NCBI GenBank assembly: GCA_005772945.1
Contig: SXIE01000346.1
Coordinates: 1-34,719, forward strand
Direction: 5' to 3'
DNA from: Pseudomonadota bacterium
GTDB taxonomy: Bacteria; Myxococcota; UBA9042; PHBI01
DNA length: 34,719 nt
Shown here piece by piece: positions 9,452 through 19,800 of the stretch; the first letter of the stretch is position 1; each line of letters starts with the position of its first letter. A program made the position numbers and the translations under genes. The notes under the pieces were generated by a model. That model saw only the letters and a program-made list of their open reading frames with translations, ran no database searches and had not been told where the DNA came from.

Positions 9452-11110
9452 TCAGCCCCGCGCCTTGCGTGCCCAACCCAACGCCAAGAGGCCCAGCAGC
9501 GCGAGCCCAACCGCAAGCCCAAGGCCCCCGGCCCCACCCGCCTCGCCGCCCGCGCACCCGCCACCGCCCCACCCGCCGACCTCTGCCTGCGGGCTGCAGA
9601 TGAACGCCGTCGAGTCCACCTCGTCCGCATCCAGCACGGCGTCGCGGCTGTCGTCGATCCCGGTGTCGACGCGCATGCCGCCGAGCTCGCAGTTCGAATC
9701 GCCGATCGCCAACTTGGTCGTCGTCGTGAGCGACACGAGTCCGTCGACCCCGTCGCAGACGACCGTCTCCGCGTCGACCTCGTCGGGGCTCAGCACCCCG
9801 TCGGCCGGCACGCCCGCGCCCTCGCCGTTGTCGAACCCGACGCTCACCTTGCGGCCGCCGTTCGCGCACTGGGTATCGCCGCTCGGCAGGTCCTCGATGA
9901 GGATCAACGCGCCCGCGCCGTCATCGAGCGGGTCCGCCGGATCGCGCTCGTCCGCGTCGACCCGCCCGTTCTGGTTCGCGTCCTCGACCCCGTCCGGCAC
10001 GCCGGCCCCGTCCGTGTCGTCCTTGACCATGTCGGTCGTCGTGCGGCCGGTGTCCGCGTCCGCCACGAAGTACCCGAGCGCCACGTTCGTGTCGGCGCTC
10101 GCCGTCGCGACGCCCATCTCGGTCCCGTCCAGGACCCCGTCGCCGTCGGCGTCCGGGTCCATCGCGTTCACGAGCTGGTCGCCGTCGCTGTCCTCGTCCC
10201 AGCGGCGCTCGGCGGCATCGAGCACACCGTCGTCGTCCGAGTCCGCGTCGTTGGGATCGACGTCGCCCTGCGTGGTTTCCACGACGTCGCTCAGCCCGTC
10301 GTCATCGCTGTCGGCATCGAGCGGCGAGGTGAGGTACGTGCCGACCTCGACGCCATCGCTCAGCGTGTCGCCATCGCTGTCGGCCAGCGCGGAGTCGCTC
10401 CCGGCCGCCAGCTCGGCCGCCGTTCCGAGCCCGTCGCCGTCGGCGTCCTCGGCCCCGTCGTTCGTGCCGTCGCCGTCGCTGTCGGCCTCGGTCGGATCGG
10501 TGTGCGTGATCTGCGTCTCTTGGTGGTTCGTGAGCCCGTCCCCGTCCGCGTCCTCTTTGCCGTCGGAGACTCCGTTGCTGTCGCTGTCCGCCATCAGCGG
10601 ATTGGTCTTGAGGACGAGCACCTCGTCCCCGTCCCACGCGCCGTCCCCATCCGTGTCGGCGTCCATGGGTCCGGTCCCATAGAAGTCGACCTCCTGCCCG
10701 TCGGGGAGGTCGTCGCCGTCGCTGTCGCCGACGTTCGCATCCGAGCCAAACGCCAGCACCTCGTCGCCGTCGCTGAGGCCGTCCCCATCGCTGTCGGCGA
10801 CGATCGGGTTCGTGCCGTACGCCTTCAGCTCGCGATAGTCGTTGAGACCGTCGCCGTCGCTGTCGGCGTCCTGCGGATCGGTGCCGGCCGCGATCTCGCC
10901 GAGGTTGTCGAGCGCGTCGCCGTCCTGGTCATCGACCCCGTCGAGGAAACCGTCGTTGTCGCTGTCGTCGTCGTTCGGGTTGGTCCCGACGAGGTTGCTC
11001 TCGTCGCTATTGGACAGCCCGTCCCCATCGGAATCGGTGACGCTGGCAGCACGCGCCGTCGAGAGGCAGGCGCCAAGGCACACGACGGTGGCAAGGGATC
11101 TCATGAACAT
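9452..11110 (-). CDS. TSP3-repeat surface protein with MYXO-CTERM-like anchor
   Basis: 552-residue exported protein. The signal peptide (MFMRSLATVVCLGACLSTARA) is followed at once by Asp-rich repeats of the DSDGDGLSDGDE type. Each repeat supplies calcium-binding Asp residues and alternates with short ...GTDP/GSD... spacers. Residues about 330-510 form a different region with VCDG, SNCELGG and TAFICSP segments. The C-terminus is tripartite: Gly-rich with a single Cys (GGWGGGGCAGG), a hydrophobic helix (LGLAVGLALLGLLALG), and a basic tail (WARKARG). That layout is the MYXO-CTERM sorting signal processed by myxosortases. GAGGAG overlapping the upstream TGA sets the start; the 11-base gap to the FGE-like gene suggests coupling. 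The role is probably structural or adhesive at the cell surface. Confidence 0.85.
   Translation of the reverse strand: MFMRSLATVVCLGACLSTARAASVTDSDGDGLSNSDESNLVGTNPNDDDSDNDGFLDGVDDQDGDALDNLGEIAAGTDPQDADSDGDGLNDYRELKAYGTNPIVADSDGDGLSDGDEVLAFGSDANVGDSDGDDLPDGQEVDFYGTGPMDADTDGDGAWDGDEVLVLKTNPLMADSDSNGVSDGKEDADGDGLTNHQETQITHTDPTEADSDGDGTNDGAEDADGDGLGTAAELAAGSDSALADSDGDTLSDGVEVGTYLTSPLDADSDDDGLSDVVETTQGDVDPNDADSDDDGVLDAAERRWDEDSDGDQLVNAMDPDADGDGVLDGTEMGVATASADTNVALGYFVADADTGRTTTDMVKDDTDGAGVPDGVEDANQNGRVDADERDPADPLDDGAGALILIEDLPSGDTQCANGGRKVSVGFDNGEGAGVPADGVLSPDEVDAETVVCDGVDGLVSLTTTTKLAIGDSNCELGGMRVDTGIDDSRDAVLDADEVDSTAFICSPQAEVGGWGGGGCAGGEAGGAGGLGLAVGLALLGLLALGWARKARG
10119..11038 (-). repeat. array of TSP3-type calcium-binding repeats
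   Basis: More than ten DxDxDGxxD units code for residues about 25-330 of the minus-strand protein, spaced roughly 20-27 residues apart. On the plus strand this appears as recurrent GTCGCCGTCGCTGTCGGC-type words. The repeats are diverged at protein level, so this is an old amplification. Confidence 0.85.
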
Positions 11111-11121
11111 CGAACTTCTCC

Positions 11122-12528
11122 TCAACGCAAGGTCCTGCAGCATCGGAACCCGAAGTAATCGTAGGCCTCATCGCCCGAGAAATACGTGCGCTCGGACGCG
11201 CGCTGGTCGCCCGCGCCGAGCCCGAAGCTGCCGCCGCGGATGACGCGCGAATTGCCCAGACACGCCGCCTCGTTCCACGCCGAGCCGTCGGCGGGTGCAT
11301 CCTTATAGGAGGCGTGCCAGCAATCCTGGACCCACTCCCAGACGTTGCCGGCCAGATCGAGCACGCCGTACGCGCTCGCCGCGGCGGGGCGCGACGCGAC
11401 CGGCCACGTGATGCCCGTGCCGCAGCCGTTGCCGCCGTCGTCCATGATGGCCCACGCGCAGCTCGCCGTCGCGTCGCCCCACGGATACGTCGGCATCGCG
11501 GCCTGGCAGCAGCTGTCGTCGTCCGCGCGGTCGCAGTGTTGCGCGCACGAGCCGCGCGCCGCCTTCTCCCACTCGGCCTCGGTGCAGAGGCGCCACGGAT
11601 CGCTCCCCGCGTGGTCGAGCCATCCGCAGTAGTCGCCCGCCTGGTGCCAGTTGACGGGCGTCACCGGATGCTCGGCCCGCTCGGGCGGATCGTAGGTACC
11701 ATACCCGCCCGCCGCCTCACTCGGCCGCTCGCAGGCGCCGGCCTCGACGCAGGTGCGATAGGCGGCCGCGGTAACCTCGGTTCTCTGGATCGCGAAGGCG
11801 GGGACCACGACGCGGTGCTGCGGCTTCTCGTCGACCGCGCAGGCGCCGTCGACACTCGCGTTGCAGCCCATCCAAAAGCGGCCCTGCGGGACGTAGAGTT
11901 CGCTGCCGTCGCAGCTCGCGCACGTCGCGTCATCGTTACATACGAACCCCGCCGGGCACTGCACGCCGAGTCCCGCGCACATCGCCTGGAGGCCGGCCTT
12001 GGGTGCGTTGACGCAACCGATCGCCGGGTCGCAGCTGTCATCGGTGCAGGTATCGGTGTCGGCGCACTCGACCTCCGTGGGCCCCGCGCACGCCCCGTCC
12101 CCGCAGACATCGCCGAGCGTGCACGCGTTGCCGTCGTCGCACCCGACCGCGTTCGGCGTCGTCACGCAGCCGAGCGCCACGTCGCAGCTGTCATCGGTGC
12201 AAAGGTTGCCGTCGTCGCAGGTCTTGGCGACCGTCACGCACGTCCCGGCGACGCAGTGATCATTCTCGGTGCAGGCGTCGTGATCGTCGCAGGCCGTGCC
12301 GTCGGCGACCGGAACCTCGGCACACTTGGCGGTCACGGGGTCGCACGCCGCCTGGTGGCAGGGCGTCGTGACGACCGGCGGCGGACCGAGCTTGGGGCCG
12401 ATGCTCTCAGCGCACCCGACCGCGCCCCCTACGACGAACGCCCAAAGCGATACCGCCGAGAATGTGCCAATGGGGCGGAATCGCCCTTTTTGGCATTCTC
12501 CTGCTTGCGTGTCTTGGACGTCCTTCAT
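11122..12528 (-). CDS. lipoprotein with CDDG disulphide repeats and FGE/SUMF1-like domain
   Basis: 468-residue predicted lipoprotein. A hydrophobic segment near residues 25-37 ends in GGAVGC (lipobox-like). Residues about 45-165 carry disulphide repeats (ACDDHDACTENDHC, TCDDGNLCTDDSCD, GCDDGNACTLGDVC). Residues about 190-468 are a formylglycine-generating-enzyme/SUMF1-like domain: VPQGRFWMGCN, EVTAAAYRTCV, PVTPVNWHQA, LCTEAEWEKAARG, YGVLDLAGNVWEWVQD, RVIRGGSF, FGFRC. The copper-binding Cys pair of true FGE falls in a segment reading SERTYFSGDEAYDYFGF, without Cys, so sulfatase activation is unlikely. A binding or structural role fits better. It is first gene of the minus-strand operon. The start is the ATG giving the best signal sequence; its ribosome site (GGGGAT) is weak, so the start is less certain. 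Confidence 0.85.
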   Translation of the reverse strand: MKDVQDTQAGECQKGRFRPIGTFSAVSLWAFVVGGAVGCAESIGPKLGPPPVVTTPCHQAACDPVTAKCAEVPVADGTACDDHDACTENDHCVAGTCVTVAKTCDDGNLCTDDSCDVALGCVTTPNAVGCDDGNACTLGDVCGDGACAGPTEVECADTDTCTDDSCDPAIGCVNAPKAGLQAMCAGLGVQCPAGFVCNDDATCASCDGSELYVPQGRFWMGCNASVDGACAVDEKPQHRVVVPAFAIQRTEVTAAAYRTCVEAGACERPSEAAGGYGTYDPPERAEHPVTPVNWHQAGDYCGWLDHAGSDPWRLCTEAEWEKAARGSCAQHCDRADDDSCCQAAMPTYPWGDATASCAWAIMDDGGNGCGTGITWPVASRPAAASAYGVLDLAGNVWEWVQDCWHASYKDAPADGSAWNEAACLGNSRVIRGGSFGLGAGDQRASERTYFSGDEAYDYFGFRCCRTLR

Positions 12529-12840
12529 CGAGATCCCCGGGGACGCGAAGTAGTCGCTCGAGCCCGTCCCATGCGGGCGTGACGCGCACCGTCGGCCTTT
12601 CACCGTGATGGGGGTGGATGCCGAAACGAGGCGAGCAATGTCCCTTGCATAGCACAGCACGCCGAGAGGGGAAGTTGTGCATGCGCATTTTCTGGTTTTT
12701 TTTTCGCCTGCTTGACTGGACGAAAAAACCCCATAGAGTCGACGCGAGCTTCCCCTCGACCTCGTTCCGTCAGACACGAGGTCCGGACCCCGACTCGAAA
12801 TGCGAATCGGTGGTCGTTTCTGGTTGCCCGAGGAATCCTC
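12529..12840. other. divergent intergenic region between the two surface-protein operons
   Basis: 312 bases without a convincing gene. Bases about 12680-12740 are strikingly AT-rich for this window, with a run of nine T (12696-12704) and AAAAAA (12723-12728), features often found at promoters and bent DNA. A promoter facing right is given separately. Toward the left operon only a weak -10-like TATGCA (complement, near 12650) was seen, with no good -35. No operator with clear dyad symmetry could be assigned. Confidence 0.7.
12712..12739 (+). promoter_or_regulatory. sigma70-like promoter of the rightward operon
   Basis: TTGACT (12712-12717) and TAGAGT (12734-12739) are separated by 16 bases, matching consensus at 5/6 and 4/6 positions. 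They lie about 100 bases upstream of the first rightward start codon, directly downstream of a T9 tract. The AT-rich setting in otherwise GC-rich DNA supports the call. Confidence 0.5.
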
Positions 12841-13824
12841 ATGAGGCGACGCAACGTCCGTCCCCGAGACGTCCAAGCGGACACCGCATCGCGCGGTGCG
12901 GGTGCTTGGTCTCTCGCCTTCGTGTCCTTCATGGCGATGGCCAGCGCGGGGCTTGCGGCCTGTGGGGCCGAGGGCGCTGCGGCACCCGATGCGAGCGCGC
13001 CCGCCTGCACCCCGAGCTGCGACGCCCGCGCGTGCGGGAGCGATGGCTGCGGCGGCGTGTGCGGTGCGTGCGCGGCTCCTGCGACCTGCTCGGCGGACGG
13101 CCAATGCGTGACGAACGCGCCCGACGCCTGCGACAAGAGCTGCGCCGAGCTCGGATTCGCCTGCGGCGATCACTGCGGGAACAGCTGCGGAACTTGCACC
13201 GGGGCGCAAGAGTCGTGTGTCGCGAACAAGTGCACGTGCGGGCCGAGCTGCTCGGTCGAGACGTGCGAGCAGGTCGACGGCTGCGACGGCAAATGCCCTG
13301 CGTGCCCACGCGACGTGAGCTGTAGCGACTGCCCGCTGACGCTCTCGGTGGTGGATCGCGAGATCGTCGACGGTCGGGTACGCAGCGTCACCGTCGCGCT
13401 CGACTTCGCGCCGAAGTTGGGCACGCCCCTGCCCGGCATGGCCGACCTGCGGCTGCGCGTCCTAGGCGACGCGGAGCTGGCCCAGGTCGCGATCGGCGAG
13501 TCGCTCATCACGTCGGAGAAGGGCTTCTATATGGATCCCGAGACTGGCCGCGCGTACCGCGAGCTGGCCGACGGGACGCTGCAGCTCCTCATCATGTCGA
13601 CGAACAACACGCGCGACATTCCGGCCGGGCGGTGGCTCTTTCTGACGTTCCGGTTCGCGCCTTCGTTCGGGGCCGACGCGTCCGTCACCCCGCTCATCCT
13701 GGCGCTCGTCGAGCGCGAGGAGATCTTCGCGCCGGCGGCCGCCGATGCGGCGCTGTGGGGCTCGCACTTCGGCGCCTCGCTGGTGGTTTGGCCGGATGCC
13801 GTCGAGGTGAACCATGCTCCCTGA
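12841..13824 (+). CDS. Cys-rich lipoprotein with cohesin-like module
   Basis: First gene of the rightward operon; 327 residues. A long basic N-terminus precedes a hydrophobic segment and the lipobox LAAC (Cys41). Residues about 55-160 hold three Cys-rich units (CxxSCxxxxCGxxGCGGxCGxC type). Residues about 165-320 look like a cohesin-fold beta module: LSVVDREIVDGRVRSVTVALDF, then DGTLQLLIMSTNN, then IPAGRWLFLTFRF, ending IFAPAAADAALWG. The same plan recurs in the products of the genes at 13814 and 24242. GAGGA at 12830-12834 sets the start. The stop overlaps the next gene by 11 bases, implying coupled translation. A surface-anchored scaffold or receptor for a partner is inferred. The cohesin assignment is by pattern only. 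Confidence 0.8.
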   Translation: MRRRNVRPRDVQADTASRGAGAWSLAFVSFMAMASAGLAACGAEGAAAPDASAPACTPSCDARACGSDGCGGVCGACAAPATCSADGQCVTNAPDACDKSCAELGFACGDHCGNSCGTCTGAQESCVANKCTCGPSCSVETCEQVDGCDGKCPACPRDVSCSDCPLTLSVVDREIVDGRVRSVTVALDFAPKLGTPLPGMADLRLRVLGDAELAQVAIGESLITSEKGFYMDPETGRAYRELADGTLQLLIMSTNNTRDIPAGRWLFLTFRFAPSFGADASVTPLILALVEREEIFAPAAADAALWGSHFGASLVVWPDAVEVNHAP

Positions 13825-16800
13825 GCGCTCTCAGTTACGGGCGCTCGCCCTGCTGTGCATGCTCGTCGGCGGGACTCTCGCCAGCGCGCAGACGGCGAGC
13901 GCGCGACCGCTCAAGCTCTCGGAACTCTACGATCTCGGCCACTACCTCGGGTGCACCGAGACGTGCCCGGCGGTCTACGCGAGCTCGACCTACGATCGTT
14001 TCGTCGAGCGCGAACAGTGCTTGGTCGCGTGCGGGCACGCGCCGCGGATCTGGGAGAAGAACGGCATCGCGCCGGTCGACCGTGCCGATCACGAGCTGGC
14101 GCTGCTCGAGTACAACCAGGCGCAAGATTCGACGACGGCGATCATCTGCTACGGCGACGCGGATCAAACCGTCGTCATCCCAGCCGCACTCTGCACGGGC
14201 GGAGTGTGCGAGGCGGTCGACGAGTGTACCCAAGCGGAGTGCGCGGCCGACAATACGATCGAGCTGCAGTGCATCGACGATCAGCCGGGCGGCCCACGTT
14301 GCATCTGGCCGCTCCAGAAGCGCCCCGGGCACTGCCCCGACGTCGTCTGCGCGGCGGCCCCGACGCATTCATTCCAGGAGTGCGCGGACGGCGACGGCGA
14401 CGGCGTGCCGGCGTGGCTCGAGAAGCATCTCGGGCTCGACGACGGCGTGGTCGAGAGCCGCTGCGGCTCGCATGCGGCGTGTCGCTTCGACGAGGAATGC
14501 GGCTATCGGCCGGACCTCGGGCATGGGCTCTGCCAGCCGCGCGACTGCGGCGGCGGGGCCTGCACGGCGTTCCATCTCCAGCTGGTGGCCGAGGACGACA
14601 CCGAGGTGCTCGTCCAGATCCACTACGACTACACGCCGCTGCCGGCACGCGCGCTCGATCTGTACCTCACCTATGATCACACCTCGCTGACGCTCGCCGA
14701 CGCGCGGCCGCTGGCGCTCTTGAACCTGCAGGGCAAAGAGCTGGCGTCGACCCATCTCTCCGACGGCACGCTGCGCCTCTCGGTGCTCGACACCGACGGG
14801 ACCCATCCGATCCCGACCGGCCCGATCATCGAGCTCGTGTTCCGGCGCATCGGACCGGGCGGAACCGACATCGCGTTCTCGACGAACGATCTCTTGCAGA
14901 CCGCCTCGGTGGCGCCGCTGCAGGGTGACGCCGCGGGTCAGGGCCTCCTGACTGACGATGCGCTGTGGGGTCCGTCGGTAGCCCTCGGGAGCCGCGACGA
15001 CGCGCCGACGAAACTCCGCATGTGGTTCGGCTTCGACGCGCTGAGCGCGCCTGCAACGTACCTCAACGTGCCCGACGCGGACGCGCTGTGTGCGAAGTAT
15101 CCGCTCTGTGCGAACGAGCCCAGCGAGGTCGAAAAGGCGAAGCTTCTCGCGCGCTTAGCGGTTCTTCAAAACGGCTCGGTCGCGGCGCGCGAGGTCATCG
15201 AAGGCGTCACGAACAACGCGGTCTATCTCGACGGCTCGAGCGATCACCTGCGCCTGCCGGTGACGTTCGAAGAGCCGCTGGCGCCCGCGTCGCAGAGCTT
15301 CTCGTTCGGCACCTGGTTCTACACCGAGGGCAACTCCCTCGACGAGCTGAAGCAGACCCCGCAGGTCCTCTTCAGCCACAATGGCCCGAATGAGCGCACG
15401 CGCTTCGGGCTGCGCCTCGAGTCGGACGGTAACGGCGCAATCGCGCTCAAGCTCTTCGACGGCGACTTCCTGTCGAAGGCGCCGGTCCCCGCGACGGTGA
15501 CGATCGCGACCGGAATCCAGCTCCGCACCTGGCACCACGTCGGCTTCGCGCTCGACGCCTCGCTCGGCAAGATGGACCTCTACTTCGACGGCGTGCGCGT
15601 CCGCGACTACACGTTCCCGCGCGCCCCGAGCGTCGTCTGCCCGCAGTTCTTCGGCGGCACCGATGTCCTGCAGCACGTCGAAGGCGACGTCACCGGCGGC
15701 ACCCCGCCCGAGCACGTCTATTACGCCGCGAATCGTTCGAACCTCTACCGCATCGAGCGCATGAACGCGGGCGGCCTCGGCGCGACGACGGTCCTTGGCG
15801 ACGGGCAGTTCTCGTACCGCGATCCGGACTACCACCCGGGGCTCGACCGCATCGTCTACAGCGCGAATGTCAGTGGCAACTTCGAGATCTGGATGGCCAA
15901 CGGCGACGGCACCGATCAGCGCCAATTGACGAGCGGTTTCGGCGACACCGCGCGCGGCATCATCGCGCGCAATCCCAGCTGGGCCCCCGATGGCTCGGGC
16001 ATCGTCTTCGAGTCGAACGTGTACGACGTCCTGGCGCAGGACAACACGTTCAAGCGCGTCGCGCACATCTACTATATCGGCTTCGACGGCCCGAACAACG
16101 TGGTCGCCATCGAGCAGCCCGACGGCAGCACGGTCGAGCAGCTCGACTATGTCGCGCTCATCGGAAACCAAACCGTGAACACCTACCGGCTGACCTCGGC
16201 GCAGGATCGCAACCATCGCAACGCGCGCTGGCTGACGGGCTCGGCCGATGATGGCAGCCGCGGCGAGCTCCTCATCGACACCTCGTCGCCGATGTGGGAC
16301 GGGCATCAGATCTACACGCTGAAGATCCCGCAGATCATCGACTTCGCGACCGTGGATCCGGTCATCGGCCTCGGCGAGGCGTGGCACGAGATCGAGATGC
16401 TGGCGGCGCACCACAGCGAGAAGGCCGGGCTGGTGCCGCTCACGAAGGAGCTGCTCTTCTACCAGCGCACGTTCGCGACCTACGAGTCGACAAGCGAGTA
16501 CACGCTGACCGAGACGCCGACCGCGGACGGCGTGAACGTGAGCGTCGCTTACAATCCCGCGCCGGTTGCGGCCGACTGCTGGGACCGCAATCACAACCGG
16601 CTCCAGGACACGGACGAGGACCGCAACGCCGACCAGCTGTGGGACACGCGCGACTGCCTGCCGCACGAGATCCGCAACCTGTACCTCGAGTTCGACGCGA
16701 GCCTCTACAACCCGATCCTCGAGGACGCGAACGGCCAGGCGATCACCGCCGGTACGGTCGTGACGGCCATGCACAAGACGCTGCGCCTGAAGGGCGTCGA

Positions 16801-19800
16801 GCCGCTCGGGCATTCGTACGTGCGCATCGAGGTCATGAGCCCGCTCGACGCCTCGCCGCTGACGCCGGGACAGATCGCCGTGATTCGCTTCGTCGCGCCG
16901 CAGCCGGGCGCGCGCACGGTGGCGTTCGGGACGTTCACGCGCGAGTCGGACACCGAGTTCCTGCTGAAGGATCTGACCTCGGTCGCGCCGCCGACGACCT
17001 TCGAGCCGGCGGGCCTCTTCGAGCAGATCGAGGACGGCGTCTTTTCCCCGGATGGCGATCAACTATTGCTTGCAGCCGTAAGCAAGTCTCGCCCGGTTCT
17101 CTTGCGAACGGAGACTCTGCTGGGCGCCTCCGGGGCGGAGTCGCTGTTCGTCGAGTCGACCAAGCTGAGCGGCCTCGACTGGGTGCGCGACGCGAGCTTC
17201 TACCCGTGCAATTGGGCGGGCGGCACGCTGCATCTGCAGAACAAGCAGATCCTCGCCGGCTTCCGCGGCGGCCTCGACGACCTCAAGCTCTATGCCGGTC
17301 TGCGCGATCCCGACGCGTTCCGCTCGGAGGCCGAGCGGGGGCACGAGTTCCTGGCCAAGGATGGGCGCGACGGGCAGCTGGACTCGCGGCTCCCGAGCTG
17401 CGGCAATAGCCACGCCGAGTGCCCGCCGTTCCATCTGTGCGTGCAATCGCAGTGCGTGAGCGTGCCGTGCGATCCGGAGGACCCGTTCTCGTGTTCGGCC
17501 TACGAAGCGCGCTGCACGCTGCGGCCGATGTCGGTCGAGCAGGAGCATGTCGGCGCCAACGGCAATACGAGCGCCTTCGACTGGGTCTGCGGTGCCGATT
17601 GCAACGTCGACGCCCAGTGCTTCACCGAGCGCTGTCTGAACGGCCCCTGCCGCTTCTGCGAGCAGACCGAGCACGCCTGCATGGAGTGCCGCGACGTCGT
17701 CAAGCAGCTCGGCGCGCTGAGCATCGCGACGATCGAGGGCTGCCCCGACACCAAGAGCTTCGCCTGCGTCGCGGGCGCGTGCATCACCGAGTGCTACGCG
17801 TTCGAGGACGGTCAGTCGAAGTACCTCTGCGATTCGCTGCTCGAGTACTGCGACCACGGCAAGTGCGTGATGCACGATTGGACCTGGTGGGACCTGGCGC
17901 CCGCGACGTTCCAGGGCACCGGTGACATGGTCTACGACGTGGCGCCCGACCCCATCAATGGCTGGCCCGGCTATAGCCAAGTCGTCGACCAGCGCGTGCC
18001 GGTCGAGGTCCATGCGTACGGCGTGACGGACTACGGCTCGGCCCCCGAGATCGTCGTCGAGGCGCGCGGCGGGCCGTTCTACGGGGCCAACTGGAACCGC
18101 ATCGCCCGCATCATGGTGCACAACCGGACGCTCGTCGAAGCGAACCAGAACCCGTACGTCGTCACCTCGCCGCACCCGTTCAACGATCTCCGCCTGCGCC
18201 TCATCACGGCGCCCTACAACAACATCAGCGGCGCGGCGACGGGCCTCGGCGCGAAAGACGACCAGTTCTGCCTCGCCGACTTCAAGGCGACCGCCGTGGC
18301 CGCAGGCACGCCGAACGCGGCGCCCGACCCGTGCTACTTCCGCGCGCAGGGCTCGAAGTACACGCTCGGCTACCCGGCGGACATCTCGCCGCGCGAGCAG
18401 ATCGGCTACTGCAAAGACCAGAAGCACGCGAACTGCCCGCCGGCCTCGCGCAGTGAGCACGACTTCCTGTGGGGCGGCAGCCCGGCGGTCGTCGTTCTCG
18501 ACGTGCAGGTCGATGGTGGCGGCGCGATGAACAACATCACGACGAACAAGGTGTGCTCCTATGAAGGAGGCATCACGCCGGTCGACGATGGCGCGCCGAA
18601 GAAGATGTTCTACGGCGACATTTCCAAAGAGCTTTCGCCGGAGCGCGACGCTTATTGCGCAGCAAATCCGGGCGTTTGCGACGCCGGTTCCGCCCTCATG
18701 GAGTTCGACCGCGCGACCTACGGCTACGGCCTCCTCAACTGCAACGTGGTCGACCCGACGGTCCCCGACGCGGCCAGCATCACGATGCAGAACATCATCA
18801 TCCTGCGCGACTTCCCGCTCGAGCAAGGCTCGGTCATGGAGACCGCCAACAACTGCGTGGTCGACATCGACGCGTTCCGCACCGAGCCCTGCTATGGGTG
18901 GATCGGCAGTGGCAGCTCGGTCGACCCGAGCAACTCGGCCAATCAAGTCGGCGCCTCGACGGCCTTCGCGTCGTTCGAGTTCGGGCTCTTCTCGAACTTC
19001 GCGCACGGCGACGGCTACGACGGCGTCGACCTCCTGCGCTTCCCGGTGAAGGTGCGCGTGACCGGCTATGCCGGCGGCGATCTGCGTGTGGGTTGGCGCG
19101 ACAGCATGGGCGCGCTCGTCGAGACGGCCACGGTGCCCGCCCCGGCCGCAGCTCCCGGCATAGTCGACGTAACCTTCCCGACCGACATGGCCGTCGGCCG
19201 CCGCTACTCGGTCATCATCGACGCGCAGCCGTCGACGCCCAACCACGTGTGCACGGTGGATGCGACGCTCGGGGCCGGCGCGATGCCCGGCGGCGGGGTC
19301 GTTGTGCCGGTCGCGTGCGTGACGGCGCGCTCGGTCAAGGTCGCGGTCCAGGGTCTGGACGGCAACATCATCTTGAAGAACAGCTACTCGGCGGGCGCCG
19401 GTCAACCGACGACGGGCCTCGAAGAACTCGTCGCGACGGCCGATGGAACCTGGACCTTCGGCCACGCCCTCACACCGGGCGCGACCTACGACGTCACGAT
19501 CAAGCGGCCGCCCGCGGGCCAGATCTGCACCATCGCCAGCGGCGCCGGCATGATGGGAACGGGGGACGTGGCGGCCTTCGTGGTCTGTCGCGACATCGCG
19601 CAATCGCCTCTGGCCGTGAGCGTGAACGGCCTCGCCGGCAGCGGCTTCGAGCTGATCGAGCAGGAATCGGGACGCACGCTGCGCCCGAACGGCAACGGCA
19701 CGGCCGCCTTCCCAGGCCTCTTCGAAGAGGGCAAGGCGTACCAGGTCGGCGTGACGGTCCAGCCCTCCGCGCCGCCCCAACTGTGCACCGTCACCAGCGC

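Noticed and set aside
10119..11038. Regularly spaced similar short DNA words, superficially CRISPR-like
   Set aside because: They lie in frame within a coding sequence and encode calcium-binding Asp loops. Repeats are degenerate and spacers are coding, not unique foreign sequence.
12680..12695. Imperfect dyad TGTGCATGCGCA as an operator
   Set aside because: Two mismatches in twelve bases and no second copy nearby, so there is no support beyond chance.
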